NCBI GenBank assembly: GCA_964473505.1
Contig: CAYYPG010000053.1
Location: 1 to 14,282, forward strand
DNA: 14,282 nucleotides
Direction: 5' to 3'
From: JAOABV01 sp964473505
GTDB lineage: Bacteria > Hydrothermota > Tepidihabitantia > Tepidihabitantales > CAIPLT01
In this document: positions 7,608 to 14,282 of the stretch, piece by piece
How the letters are laid out: the number at the start of each line of letters is the position of its first letter
Numbering within the stretch: position 1 is the stretch's first letter
Made by a program: the position numbers and the translations under genes
The notes under the pieces: generated by a model
What the model saw: the letters and a program-made list of their open reading frames with translations, nothing else
Database searches by the model: none
What the model was told of the DNA's origin: nothing

Positions 7608-7626
7608 ATCACTTGTGATCACTTGT
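7608..7626. repeat. Paired 9 bp direct repeat before the M23 gene
   Basis: ATCACTTGT occurs twice with a period of 10 bp, 18-36 bases upstream of the M23 start codon. One-helical-turn spacing is what two adjacent binding sites for one regulator would show. It could equally be a small slippage duplication. Confidence 0.3.
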
Positions 7627-7643
7627 ATATTACCTTATTTCGA

Positions 7644-8144
7644 TCAAATTAATCGTATCCAATTAAATTTCTTATAAATTGTTTTAGTCAGTATATCCCA
7701 AAAATCCCTTTTGTCAAGCATAACTTTCAAGAACTCTGACAAAGTCAATATTGGTTCAAAAGGCATGAAATGCAAAAGCATAATCGATGGTTTTTTTGTG
7801 GGTCGCGGTGTATCTTGAGTAATTTTCAGACTTCTCCTTTCAAAATCCGCAACCGAACTATTATAAGATACACAAAAACCATTTAGTAATGTTATCCAAG
7901 AAGTTTACGCTTGAAGGATGACCGTTTACGAAATCCGTTTAGGGATACTATGATATTTTTGGGATAGCCGAAATTAACTTCAATCAGGATCAAGCATTGT
8001 TCCCTTAGCAAAAAGTATCCTTTTGCCTTCCATTTTTCTAATCTGCCCTTTATACAAATATCTATCATCCTTAACTCTTGGCACTAATATCGAGTTTTAG
8101 AATCTTGAATAAGTCTAAAAGCGCACTAAATGTCAGTCAGGCAT
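7644..8144 (-). pseudogene. Decayed gene between fabG and the M23 peptidase
   Basis: Consecutive minus-strand frames join into a protein of about 165 residues, interrupted by several frameshifts. The pieces in order: about 8144-8076 (LTFSALLDLFKILKLD); 8096-7980 (VPRVKDDRYLYKGQIRKM, then KRILFAKGTMLD), ending in TGA; 7990-7892 (LIEVNFGYPKNIIVSLNGF), ending in TAA; and 7895-7644 (VADFERRSLKITQDTPRP, then MLLHFMPFEPILT), ending in TGA. Adjacent pieces overlap where the frame changes. None of the long frames has a start codon at its beginning, so no intact gene is evident here. I do not recognise the family. Its place between fabG and the M23 gene suggests it was once part of that transcript. 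Confidence 0.5.
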
Positions 8145-8187
8145 GCGTAGTATTAACTTGATGCAGTTTTTCAGTATTTCCTTCTTT

Positions 8188-8937
8188 TTAGGCAGTGAGC
8201 ATTCCGCCGTCAACCCGAATCACTTGGCCAGTAATATATGAAGCATTTTCTGAAGCCAGAAACAGACAGAGATTGGCAACGTCTTCAGGCGTGCCTTCCC
8301 GTCCCAGTGGAATCTGTTTTATATATTCCTGAATTACATTTTCGGGTAATTTCTCCGTCAAGGGAGTTTTGATAAATCCTGGAGCAACGGCATTAACCGT
8401 AATGTTGCGACCGGCCAATTCTTTAGCAATCGATTTCGTAAATCCGATGATTCCGGCTTTAGCTGCGGCATAATTAGATTGGCCAATATTCCCCATCTCG
8501 CCAATCACTGAAGAGATATTAATAATCCTTCCCCATTTTGCCTTTAAGAGATATTTTGCACAAGCACGAGTAAAATTAAAGGTACCTTTAAGGTTTACCC
8601 GGATAACACTATCAAAGTCGATTTCTTTCATACGTAATAAGAGCGTATCTTTAGTAATCCCGGCATTATTAATAAGAATTTCAATGGCACCGAGTGCTTG
8701 GGCAATCTTTTCCACGGTCTGTTCAACTTCTTCAAAATTTCCCACATCCACTTGATAAGCAACTGCTTTCGCACCGATGATTTCAATTTCTTTTGTGGTT
8801 AATTGTGCGGCTTCGCTATTAATATCGCAGACCGCAATCAGAGAACCGGCTTCGGCAAATTTCCGGGCAATAGCTTTACCAATACCTGACCCGGCGCCGG
8901 TAATTATCACTCTTTTACCTTTAAGTCCAGTTATCAT
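8188..8937 (-). CDS. fabG: 3-oxoacyl-ACP reductase FabG (SDR family)
   Basis: NADPH-dependent reduction of 3-oxoacyl-ACP to 3-hydroxyacyl-ACP in fatty-acid elongation, cytoplasmic. The 249-residue product is a classical short-chain dehydrogenase of normal FabG length. It has the nucleotide-binding TGAGSGIG (13-20), NNAG (90-93) and the catalytic set Asn115, Ser143, Tyr156 and Lys160 (NISS and SNYAAAKAG). The stretch VNAVAPGFIKTPLT and the ending YITGQVIRVDGGM are FabG-typical. The start has a Shine-Dalgarno (AAAGGA) inside the last codons of the bactofilin gene, and only two bases separate the genes, so they are co-transcribed. No other fatty-acid synthesis gene is nearby, so another SDR substrate is possible, although the motifs fit FabG well. 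Confidence 0.9.
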   Translation of the reverse strand: MITGLKGKRVIITGAGSGIGKAIARKFAEAGSLIAVCDINSEAAQLTTKEIEIIGAKAVAYQVDVGNFEEVEQTVEKIAQALGAIEILINNAGITKDTLLLRMKEIDFDSVIRVNLKGTFNFTRACAKYLLKAKWGRIINISSVIGEMGNIGQSNYAAAKAGIIGFTKSIAKELAGRNITVNAVAPGFIKTPLTEKLPENVIQEYIKQIPLGREGTPEDVANLCLFLASENASYITGQVIRVDGGMLTA

Positions 8938-8939
8938 AA

Positions 8940-9323
8940 TTAATCCTTTCGTATTTCTCTATTACTCATTTGGCATTTGCCTTCAAAAAAACTATCTTTA
9001 GCAATAATTAAATTTGAGCAGACAATGTCTCCAAACACCGTCGCACCGGTCTGCAATTCCACGCTGGCTTGAGCATTGATATTACCTTCAACTCTACCAG
9101 CGATGATTGCATCTTTACAATTGATTGTGCCTTTGATAAAAGACTCAGGTCCAGTTATAACCATTTCAGAAACTTTCACCTCGCCCTCGAGCTGTCCGTC
9201 AATTTTGGCTGAACCCGTGACTGCCAAGTTACCTTTTAAATTAGTGCCTTTACCAATAAAAGAATCTAAACGGTCAAGATGTTTTGAGTTCGCTTCACCA
9301 AGAATGTTCTTTTTCCCAAACAT
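8940..9323 (-). CDS. Bactofilin family cytoskeletal protein
   Basis: Bactofilins polymerise without nucleotide into filaments that organise cell-wall enzymes, polarity or stalks. This 127-residue protein has the standard form: a short disordered N-terminus, then a right-handed beta-helix of repeating hydrophobic/Gly turns (about residues 20-115; FIGKGTNLKGNLAVTGSAKI, IDGQLEGEV, KGTINCKDAIIAGRVEGNIN and so on), then a short charged tail. The first residues are MFGKKN; no other start is needed. No Shine-Dalgarno is visible, and a consensus promoter ends 8 bases before the ATG, so the mRNA is probably leaderless. Two bases separate it from fabG, and the M23 peptidase gene further downstream is a likely functional partner in cell-shape control. 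Confidence 0.93.
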   Translation of the reverse strand: MFGKKNILGEANSKHLDRLDSFIGKGTNLKGNLAVTGSAKIDGQLEGEVKVSEMVITGPESFIKGTINCKDAIIAGRVEGNINAQASVELQTGATVFGDIVCSNLIIAKDSFFEGKCQMSNREIRKD

Positions 9324-9331
9324 GTTTAGTT

Positions 9332-9359
9332 AGTATAGAATAATTTACTCAATTGTCAA
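9332..9359 (-). promoter_or_regulatory. Consensus promoter for bactofilin-fabG, leaderless type
   Basis: TTGACA (9359-9354), a 16-base spacer and TATACT (9337-9332) on the minus strand. Only 8 bases lie between the -10 box and the bactofilin ATG, so transcription should begin at or within a base or two of the start codon. The lack of a Shine-Dalgarno before this ATG agrees with that. Confidence 0.7.
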
Positions 9360-9531
9360 TAGAAATTTCAGCTTAGCAAAGATGTGTTTGTATCCTAAAA
9401 TTAGATGTGCTTTAACGATACCGCAAACATTTCTGTAATAGTTAATACTCTTTAGAGTTGTTTCATTTCGCCCAGAAACATTTCCTTTTGTTATCTCTGA
9501 GAAATTTTAGTCCTTCAAAGAAGTTACAAGG

Positions 9532-10695
9532 TTATGCAAACTTTTCTTTTGAGAAATCCTTTTGGGTTAAAATAATTTTTCTCTTTTTTAATTCGACTTT
9601 AATATAATTACTAATTGTTTTATGCATTCCTAAATATTCTGGTGCGATTATTCCAAAACCCGGATAGTTTTTAATACACCGAGTAATAATTGCACAAGTA
9701 TAAGCAGTCATTCGTGCCATGGATGTTATCTCGTTCTGCTTATCATAATAATCAATACAACTATATCTTCTGAATTTATTTTTACTTTTAATATCAATTA
9801 ACAGAATTGTTAAGTCCCAATCATCTCCTTTATTCAGTTCCGACTGCAGAAATTTTAGAACATAATCTTGAGGAGTGATGTAGGTGTTGTTATAAGAATT
9901 AGGTTTTGATGGCCTAAATCCAAATTTAAGTAATTCTTTCATAAGTTCTGCATGACCTGCATACCGAATTGTTTTTTCTTCCATATTTTTAATATCTTTA
10001 AAAGTATGTAATAAACTCCGCAATCCATCAGTATAAAAACATTCTAACTGACCAATTTGAGGAATTGAGAATTGTTCAATACCAGTTAAGGCTTCGACTT
10101 CAATAATTTGATAATTGTTAACTATCCTTGCTGGTCTGGTATATTCAGCAGATAAATCGCTCGGTGACCAAGTATACTTATAATTAAAGGGTGGAATGGG
10201 ATTTTGGGGAATTCCACCAACTAAGATTCTTATGTTTTCAATTTTATTTGTGGCAGAACCGTTGGCAAACTTCGAATTTTCAAGAAAATGGCGATACGCC
10301 TCACCAATAAGGATATTAGAAAGTCCCGGTGCAAATCCCGCATCCGGCACGATTTTTATTTTATTCTTCTTTGCTTGTTTATCGAGTAAAAACGGATTTT
10401 GTTCGGAATACGACATATCCACCATATCAACTTTGGCTTCAATTGCACACCGCATAGCATAAAAACCTAAATCTGCGGGCAAGGCACTAACGACAACTTC
10501 AAAATCTTTAATAAACTTTATCAAATCATTTTTCTTGGTAACATCAAACAGTTTAGTTGTAACCTGAGGTAATTTTATAATTTTTCTTAAATTGTTTTTG
10601 TTATTGTCCAGAACCGTAACTTGGTGATTGTCTTTCATTAAATCCTGAATAACCACTCTTCCTTGAAGTCCGGCTCCTAAAACACATATTCTCAT
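9532..10695 (-). CDS. Saccharopine/lysine dehydrogenase family protein
   Basis: A 387-residue NAD(P)-dependent oxidoreductase of the saccharopine dehydrogenase superfamily. The Rossmann fold begins at residue 1 (MRICVLGAGLQGR, with GxGxxG at 7-12). SALPADLGFYAMRCAIEAKV and VDMSYSEQNPFLL follow, then VPDAGFAPGLSNILIGEA, the family's typical hinge. The C-terminal substrate domain includes GGIPQNPIPPFNYKYTWSPS and ALTGIEQF. The length and these segments are closest to single-domain lysine dehydrogenase/saccharopine reductase-like proteins rather than the fused LKR/SDH enzymes. The substrate (lysine, saccharopine, or a related product such as carboxynorspermidine) cannot be settled from sequence. 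The gene stands alone, with no lysine-pathway neighbour. There is no Shine-Dalgarno, and its promoter lies directly against the ATG. Confidence 0.82.
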   Translation of the reverse strand: MRICVLGAGLQGRVVIQDLMKDNHQVTVLDNNKNNLRKIIKLPQVTTKLFDVTKKNDLIKFIKDFEVVVSALPADLGFYAMRCAIEAKVDMVDMSYSEQNPFLLDKQAKKNKIKIVPDAGFAPGLSNILIGEAYRHFLENSKFANGSATNKIENIRILVGGIPQNPIPPFNYKYTWSPSDLSAEYTRPARIVNNYQIIEVEALTGIEQFSIPQIGQLECFYTDGLRSLLHTFKDIKNMEEKTIRYAGHAELMKELLKFGFRPSKPNSYNNTYITPQDYVLKFLQSELNKGDDWDLTILLIDIKSKNKFRRYSCIDYYDKQNEITSMARMTAYTCAIITRCIKNYPGFGIIAPEYLGMHKTISNYIKVELKKRKIILTQKDFSKEKFA

Positions 10696-10701
10696 AATGC
10701 A

Positions 10702-10730
10702 ATAATAACTGAGAAAAGTAAAAAAATCAA
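10702..10730 (-). promoter_or_regulatory. Promoter abutting the saccharopine dehydrogenase start
   Basis: TTGATT (10730-10725), a 17-base spacer and TATTAT (10707-10702) on the minus strand. Six bases separate the -10 box from the ATG at 10695, so the transcript should start at or next to the start codon. No Shine-Dalgarno is present, which again fits a leaderless mRNA. Confidence 0.55.
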
Positions 10731-10985
10731 TAGAATTTTTAATTCTGTATTTTATTCAATTGGATGTAGACTTTTTTGTTATGAAATACATGCCAATAGT
10801 TATCTTTGCTTTAGTTATACTTTTCACGATATATTATTGAGTAAGATGGTAAGAGTAATCGTGGTCATAAGGCCATCGTCGGTATTTATATATGTTGAAT
10901 AAATAATAACAATACAACTAATTCAGCACGATTTATCATTGCCAAATAAAAAGACAAGAATAATTTCTATTCTATCGCTCTACGA

Positions 10986-11137
10986 GGTAGAGAATAATAT
11001 TTGTGTAAATTCAATATTGATTTAAAGAAAAAGGTGTATTCTCTTTCATGTTGTAACATAATTATATATAATATGCTAAAAAGAATGACACCCCTAAGGA
11101 AGAACAACCAATTTACATAAAAAACTTATCGCTACCC
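10986..11137 (-). mobile_element. MITE-like element, copy 2, downstream of tldE
   Basis: A 152 bp non-coding element with imperfect terminal inverted repeats (GGTAGAG...TTTGTGTAAATTCA at one end, ATTTACATAAAAAAC...CGCTACCC at the other). It aligns over its whole length with the element at 14009-14152 in opposite orientation, including an 18 bp identical block TTAAAGAAAAAGGTGTAT (11022-11039). It encodes no transposase, so it is probably an internally deleted insertion sequence. The ends recall IS256-type termini (from memory, unverified). No target-site duplication is evident. Confidence 0.6.
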
Positions 11138-11159
11138 TTTATAATTATTTGGCGGATTA

Positions 11160-12470
11160 TTAATGTTTTGTTGCCACGCTCACATTATCAAAAAGAATTG
11201 CCGGCATTAGACCACCATAACTAAAATATAAAGTATCACTCACTTCAATTACATTTTTGAGAAGTTCATAAATATTTGCTGCGACCATGACATCTTTCAG
11301 TTGTCCTAAAATATTGCCATTTTCCACATATAATGCTGGGTTAGCGCCAATTGACAAATCGCCATTGGGAATATTTCCGCTATGCGAGCCTAAAGCTCCT
11401 TCAATAATAATTCCTCGGTCAATTAATTTAATTAATTCGTTAAGCGATTTATTGCCGTTTTGATATCTTAAATAAGCCAAAGTCGGTGTTGGTTTTAATG
11501 TTATGGTATCGCTTTCCCATTGAGCAGCCCGATAACCATGACCGGTGGGTGGCAGATTCAATTTTTTCGCATATTCTAAATCACAATAGAACGATTTAAG
11601 GATACCTTTTTCTACGATGGTCGTCTTTTTAACCGCCACTCCTTCATCATCAAAGGCTCGTGCTCCCGGATATTTATCATCCAACGGGTCATCATAAATT
11701 GTTATCTTTTCGGAAAATATCTTTTCACCAATTTTATTCGCAATCGGTGAGATTTTTTCATAGACACTTTTACCGCTGGTGCCGCTATTTACTCGCCAAT
11801 TTATCGCATATATTACATTGGGCATAAATAACACTTTCATCTTTCCGCTGGAAGCAGTTGTTTCTTGAGATGAAAGATTATAGAAGTCAATTATTTCATT
11901 GAGCAGATTATCCGGCATCTTATGGAACTTTTTATCGGCAAAAACTCTTCCAATACCTGCAGCCGTGCCCGGATATGAAACTGAAGCATAAATTCCAAAA
12001 TAACTTGACTGATTAACGACATCCGTTCCTTTATGGTTCAAAATTCGAATCGTTTCGGTATAAGTATAAGCGGTTGCCGAGACTTCGCCCTGCGTTTTAC
12101 TCTTTAAAATCTCGCAGACCCGATTACATTCTTCCACCATTTGCTTACTGCTAATGTTTTCGATATCAGCATCATAGGTGTTTAATTGGGGCAAGTCTTT
12201 GGTTAACGGAAATTCGTACTCGGCGCTGACCCCGCCTTGTAGTGAATTGAGTGCGTTTTGTAATAGCTCTTCGTGATTAATTAAATTGCGGGTATATGCA
12301 AACCCCAGTTTGCCGTCTTTAATAATGCGGATACTGACTCCGGATTGGAATTTTGTATCAATTTCGTGAAGTTTGGCATCTTCAAACGAGACGACATTCT
12401 GTTTATTATCTAAACTGTAAATCTCAACTTGGTCACAGACTTTTTTCGCCATCGCTAAGAGCTTTTCCAT
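11160..12470 (-). CDS. tldE: TldE/PmbA-type subunit of TldD/E protease
   Basis: Non-catalytic partner of TldD; in Enterobacteria the heterodimer (TldD plus TldE/PmbA) trims unfolded peptides and matures microcin B17 and CcdA. The 436-residue product has the U62/PmbA fold and no HExxxH motif, as expected for the E subunit. Recognisable segments are FQSGVSIRIIKDGKLGFAYT near the start, then FDDEGVAVKKTTIVEKGILK and the C-terminal GDLSIGANPALYVENG. I use the ATG at 12470: it overlaps the tldD stop by one base (TAATG) and has a perfect AGGAGG six bases upstream, inside the last tldD codons. An upstream ATG at 12524 would add 18 unlikely residues (MSWCASYHCSRFS...). Translation is coupled to tldD. 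A MITE-like element begins 22 bases after the stop. Confidence 0.9.
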   Translation of the reverse strand: MEKLLAMAKKVCDQVEIYSLDNKQNVVSFEDAKLHEIDTKFQSGVSIRIIKDGKLGFAYTRNLINHEELLQNALNSLQGGVSAEYEFPLTKDLPQLNTYDADIENISSKQMVEECNRVCEILKSKTQGEVSATAYTYTETIRILNHKGTDVVNQSSYFGIYASVSYPGTAAGIGRVFADKKFHKMPDNLLNEIIDFYNLSSQETTASSGKMKVLFMPNVIYAINWRVNSGTSGKSVYEKISPIANKIGEKIFSEKITIYDDPLDDKYPGARAFDDEGVAVKKTTIVEKGILKSFYCDLEYAKKLNLPPTGHGYRAAQWESDTITLKPTPTLAYLRYQNGNKSLNELIKLIDRGIIIEGALGSHSGNIPNGDLSIGANPALYVENGNILGQLKDVMVAANIYELLKNVIEVSDTLYFSYGGLMPAILFDNVSVATKH

Positions 12471-13834
12471 TAGACACCTCCTAAGACTAAACCTTGAACA
12501 ATGATATGAGGCGCACCATGACAAGAACGAATATTTAATTGTCCTTTACCACAACCGCCTCTTTTGCTTAAAACCAAATCATTACCGATTGCGGTGATAT
12601 TTAATAAGGTTTTATACAGATTACCCGAGATATTAATATCGCGAAGCATTGTTGTCTTCTTACCGTTTTTAATTATATATCCATACTGGGCGCCAAAAGT
12701 AAAATTTTCACCGGCAGTTTGACCGCCTTTGGCATCAAGAATATATAAACCATTTCCTAATAATTCAAAAAGTTCTTCTAAGGTCTTATCGGCTGGCTCA
12801 ATAAAGATTGTGCCCATGCGGATAATCGGAGCAAAGCGATAATCCTCCGCAACGCAATGCCCCGAAAGCGGTTCGTTGAATTCAGCGGCGGTGCGTCGGG
12901 AATGGAGTCGTCCGACTAAAACACCGTTTTTCATTAGTTGGGTTCTACGCACGCTTACGCCTTCGTCGTCATATTTATAAAATCCTAATTGATTAGGTAA
13001 AGTCGCATCATCGACAATATTTAAGACATCACTGCCCAGTTTACTACCTAATTTCATCTTTTCGCGCATTGCGGGTAAATTTTCAATAATATCAGCTTCA
13101 GAAAAATGGCCAAATGCTTCATGAGTAAAAACGCCTGCCATACTGGGATTCAATATACAATTATAGACGCCTGCTTTAACTGGTTCGGCTTTTAGTAAAT
13201 CAATGGCAATCTGTGTCCGTTCTTCAAAAAGCGATTCGGGATTACGAATCGAATGAAATCCATCACTACCACCAGTTGCCACCCGGACATTTTGTACTAA
13301 ATTTCCATCTTTAGCAATAATTTCACCGGCTAAAGATAAAGTTACCAAATCTTCTCGAATTTCTGAACCTTCAGATGAAACAAATGTTTTCTCGCGAATT
13401 GTCTCACGGTAAGCAATATTTGTCGTCGCAATCTCTTTATGACTTAAAGGCACATTGTTAGCCTTACGGGTAATATCAAGTTTTTCCTCCAGCGATATCT
13501 GGCGTGGGTCCTCTTTTAGATCTGGCATAAAACTATCTTTTACAACTTCAGTTTGAGTTAAGACCACGGGTTTTGCTCTCTGTTGGCCAATTAATTTTGC
13601 ATTTTCTACAACTGTCTTCGCAATTCGGTCTGCATCTTCAAATTTCGTAAACACTGCAGTTGCGAAACCACCGTCTTTCAATGCTCGTATCACATAACCG
13701 TCTGTAGCATTAGAACTAACCTGTGATAGTTCTTTACCGTGGAAAACAATCACGGTCTCCTTTTTTATCTCATATCGCACATCAGCATAATCAGCATCTA
13801 TCTTGGCTAAAATTGTTTTTAATTTATCCAACAT
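12470..13834 (-). CDS. tldD: TldD metalloprotease subunit
   Basis: Catalytic half of the TldD/E zinc protease, a cytoplasmic enzyme that degrades or processes small unfolded peptides inside a closed cavity. The 454-residue product carries the family's HExxxH motif as THEAFGHFSEAD (His238, Glu239, His243). A cysteine near the C-terminus (Cys428 in GGCGKGQ) matches the third metal ligand described for the E. coli protein. Other family segments are YDDEGVSVRRTQLMKNGVLVGRL (FDDEG-like), GGQTAGENFTFGAQYGYIIK and a C-terminal GAPHIIVQG. The ATG has a strong Shine-Dalgarno (AAAGGAGA). It forms a one-base-overlap operon with tldE. The natural substrate is unknown; no peptide-modification genes lie nearby. 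Upstream there is no clear consensus promoter, only weak candidates. Confidence 0.94.
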   Translation of the reverse strand: MLDKLKTILAKIDADYADVRYEIKKETVIVFHGKELSQVSSNATDGYVIRALKDGGFATAVFTKFEDADRIAKTVVENAKLIGQQRAKPVVLTQTEVVKDSFMPDLKEDPRQISLEEKLDITRKANNVPLSHKEIATTNIAYRETIREKTFVSSEGSEIREDLVTLSLAGEIIAKDGNLVQNVRVATGGSDGFHSIRNPESLFEERTQIAIDLLKAEPVKAGVYNCILNPSMAGVFTHEAFGHFSEADIIENLPAMREKMKLGSKLGSDVLNIVDDATLPNQLGFYKYDDEGVSVRRTQLMKNGVLVGRLHSRRTAAEFNEPLSGHCVAEDYRFAPIIRMGTIFIEPADKTLEELFELLGNGLYILDAKGGQTAGENFTFGAQYGYIIKNGKKTTMLRDINISGNLYKTLLNITAIGNDLVLSKRGGCGKGQLNIRSCHGAPHIIVQGLVLGGV

Positions 13835-14008
13835 ATCTTCTCCTTTAATTGAATTCTACAGGACAACTTAATTTTTAATTTGATAAAAGAAAAATAAACT
13901 CTTAGCAAGTCTTGTGGACTTTTTATTTCGGAAGTTTTCATAATAACAAAAGGTATATTAATCAAGATATAATTTAAATATCTTAATAGAAATTATATTT
14001 AAATTAAT

Positions 14009-14152
14009 GGGAGCGTCAATCTTTTTGTGTAAATCGTTTTTTCCATAGGCATGCTTTTTATCCATTTAATTTATATGGGTAAACAAGGGAACGGATACAC
14101 CTTTTTCTTTAACATATTGGTACTGAATTTACACAAAATGTTAGACACTGCC
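14009..14152 (+). mobile_element. MITE-like element, copy 1, upstream of tldD
   Basis: A 144 bp element with ~25 bp imperfect terminal inverted repeats. The left end is GGGAGCGTCAAT followed by CTTTTTGTGTAAATC (14009-14035). The right end is TTTACACAAAATG followed by TTAGACACTGCC (14128-14152), about 20 of 25 positions matching. It has no coding capacity. It matches the element at 10986-11137 along its length in opposite orientation, with identical blocks at 14095-14112 and 14124-14137. It is best explained as a non-autonomous derivative of an insertion sequence. The terminal sequence is reminiscent of IS256-group ends, which needs a database check. Confidence 0.62.
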
Positions 14153-14188
14153 ACCTTTTTCTTTTTGTAAGGCTTTATCCTGATGTTT

Positions 14189-14281
14189 TTATTGATATCC
14201 GACCGAGGTAACCAATTCTTTATTGTTCATTAGAATGTTAATGCTCTCTATATCTTTTTTTTGACGATACCTTAAGATAAC
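14189..14281 (-). CDS. Possible 3' end of a gene running off the window
   Basis: A minus-strand frame enters from the window edge and stays open for 30 codons to a TAA at 14191-14189. The peptide includes QKKDIESINILMNNKELVTS and ends VGYQ. Composition is protein-like and the direction matches all other genes. It is too short to assign a family and could be chance or a relic. If real, the MITE-like element lies between it and tldD. Confidence 0.3.
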   Translation of the reverse strand, partial: VILRYRQKKDIESINILMNNKELVTSVGYQ

Positions 14282-14282
14282 T

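Larger units (their letters stand above)
7591..8187. other. Gap between fabG and the M23 gene, mostly gene relics
   Basis: No intact gene is present. Positions 8144-7644 carry overlapping minus-strand frames that read as a decayed gene. The 53 bases next to the M23 start contain two direct repeats of ATCACTTGT exactly 10 bp apart (7608-7616 and 7618-7626). No clear promoter for the M23 gene was found. Confidence 0.5.
10696..11159. other. Intergenic region holding a MITE-like element
   Basis: Contains the leaderless-type promoter of the saccharopine dehydrogenase-like gene (10702-10730) and a ~150 bp inverted-repeat element (10986-11137) ending 22 bases after the tldE stop. Between them, a plus-strand ATG (near 10781) opens a 19-codon hydrophobic peptide that could be a signal-peptide relic, but nothing gene-like follows. 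No other gene was seen. Confidence 0.5.
13835..14282. other. Region upstream of tldD
   Basis: Holds an inverted repeat (AAGATAT/ATATCTT, 13964-13984, 7-base loop), a MITE-like element (14009-14152) and a possible gene end (14189-14281). The tldD promoter is not obvious; the best candidate on the minus strand is TTGATT with a 17-base spacer and TATGAA just below the inverted repeat, which is weak. Confidence 0.4.

Noticed and set aside
7787..7884. Imperfect inverted repeat (GTGTATCTT and AAGATACAC arms with T-run and A-run extensions)
   Set aside because: The left arm is interrupted by an insertion and both arms fall inside the decayed coding frames, so chance is the simpler explanation.
8777..9333. 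Plus-strand open frames opposite fabG and the bactofilin gene, and similar ones opposite rimO and the dehydrogenase
   Set aside because: They are antisense shadows of well-recognised genes with no independent coding signal or ribosome site.
10781..10840. 19-codon plus-strand hydrophobic peptide
   Set aside because: It has no Shine-Dalgarno, no downstream coding continuation and no recognisable toxin-like context; noted only in the intergenic description.
10978..10992. CTCTAC-GAG-GTAGAG hairpin as a tldE terminator
   Set aside because: No T-run follows on the minus strand, and half of it belongs to the end of the MITE-like element.
12471..12524. Longer tldE start at 12524
   Set aside because: It would overlap tldD by 55 bases with an implausible N-terminus, while the ATG at 12470 has a perfect Shine-Dalgarno and the standard one-base overlap.

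Overview
The window is an AT-rich stretch of bacterial chromosome. Every intact gene lies on the minus strand, so transcription runs from high to low coordinates. The gene set (LolA-type lipoprotein carrier, bactofilin, membrane-anchored M23 peptidase, RimO, FabG) points to a diderm bacterium. The mix of an M29 aminopeptidase, a TldD/TldE pair and a lysine/saccharopine-dehydrogenase-like protein in low-GC DNA with long non-coding gaps recalls uncultured candidate phyla such as WOR-3; that placement is a guess. No rRNA, tRNA, CRISPR array or complete transposase gene was seen.

Layout in the direction of transcription. (1) 14281-14189 may be the tail of a gene entering from outside. (2) tldD (13834-12470) and tldE (12470-11160) overlap by one base and encode the two halves of a TldD/E protease. 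Two related ~150 bp elements with terminal inverted repeats, in opposite orientation, sit on either side of the pair (14009-14152 and 10986-11137). (3) A saccharopine/lysine-dehydrogenase-like gene (10695-9532) has its promoter so close to the ATG that the mRNA should be leaderless. (4) A bactofilin gene (9323-8940), also with a leaderless-type promoter, is followed after two bases by fabG (8937-8188), then by a gap holding relics of a broken gene (about 8144-7644), then by a membrane-anchored coiled-coil M23 peptidase (7590-6724). (5) A ~155 bp degenerate tandem repeat fills 6139-6600 upstream of an M29 aminopeptidase gene (6123-5020). (6) A good sigma70-type promoter (4602-4574) precedes lolA (4385-3762), a PaaI-like thioesterase gene (3765-3370, ATGA overlap), a broken gene of unknown function (3349-2460) and rimO (2460-1150). 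(7) The first 1.1 kb has no intact gene, but contains plus-strand reading-frame relics, a short repeat and a terminator-like palindrome.

The most notable points are the interrupted gene inside the lolA-rimO operon (two in-frame stops and a frameshift), the paired MITE-like elements around tldDE, and two probable leaderless promoters. I did not find a convincing new multi-gene system. Genes 3-4 look like a cell-shape module (bactofilin plus LytM peptidase); the rest is housekeeping separated by decayed DNA.
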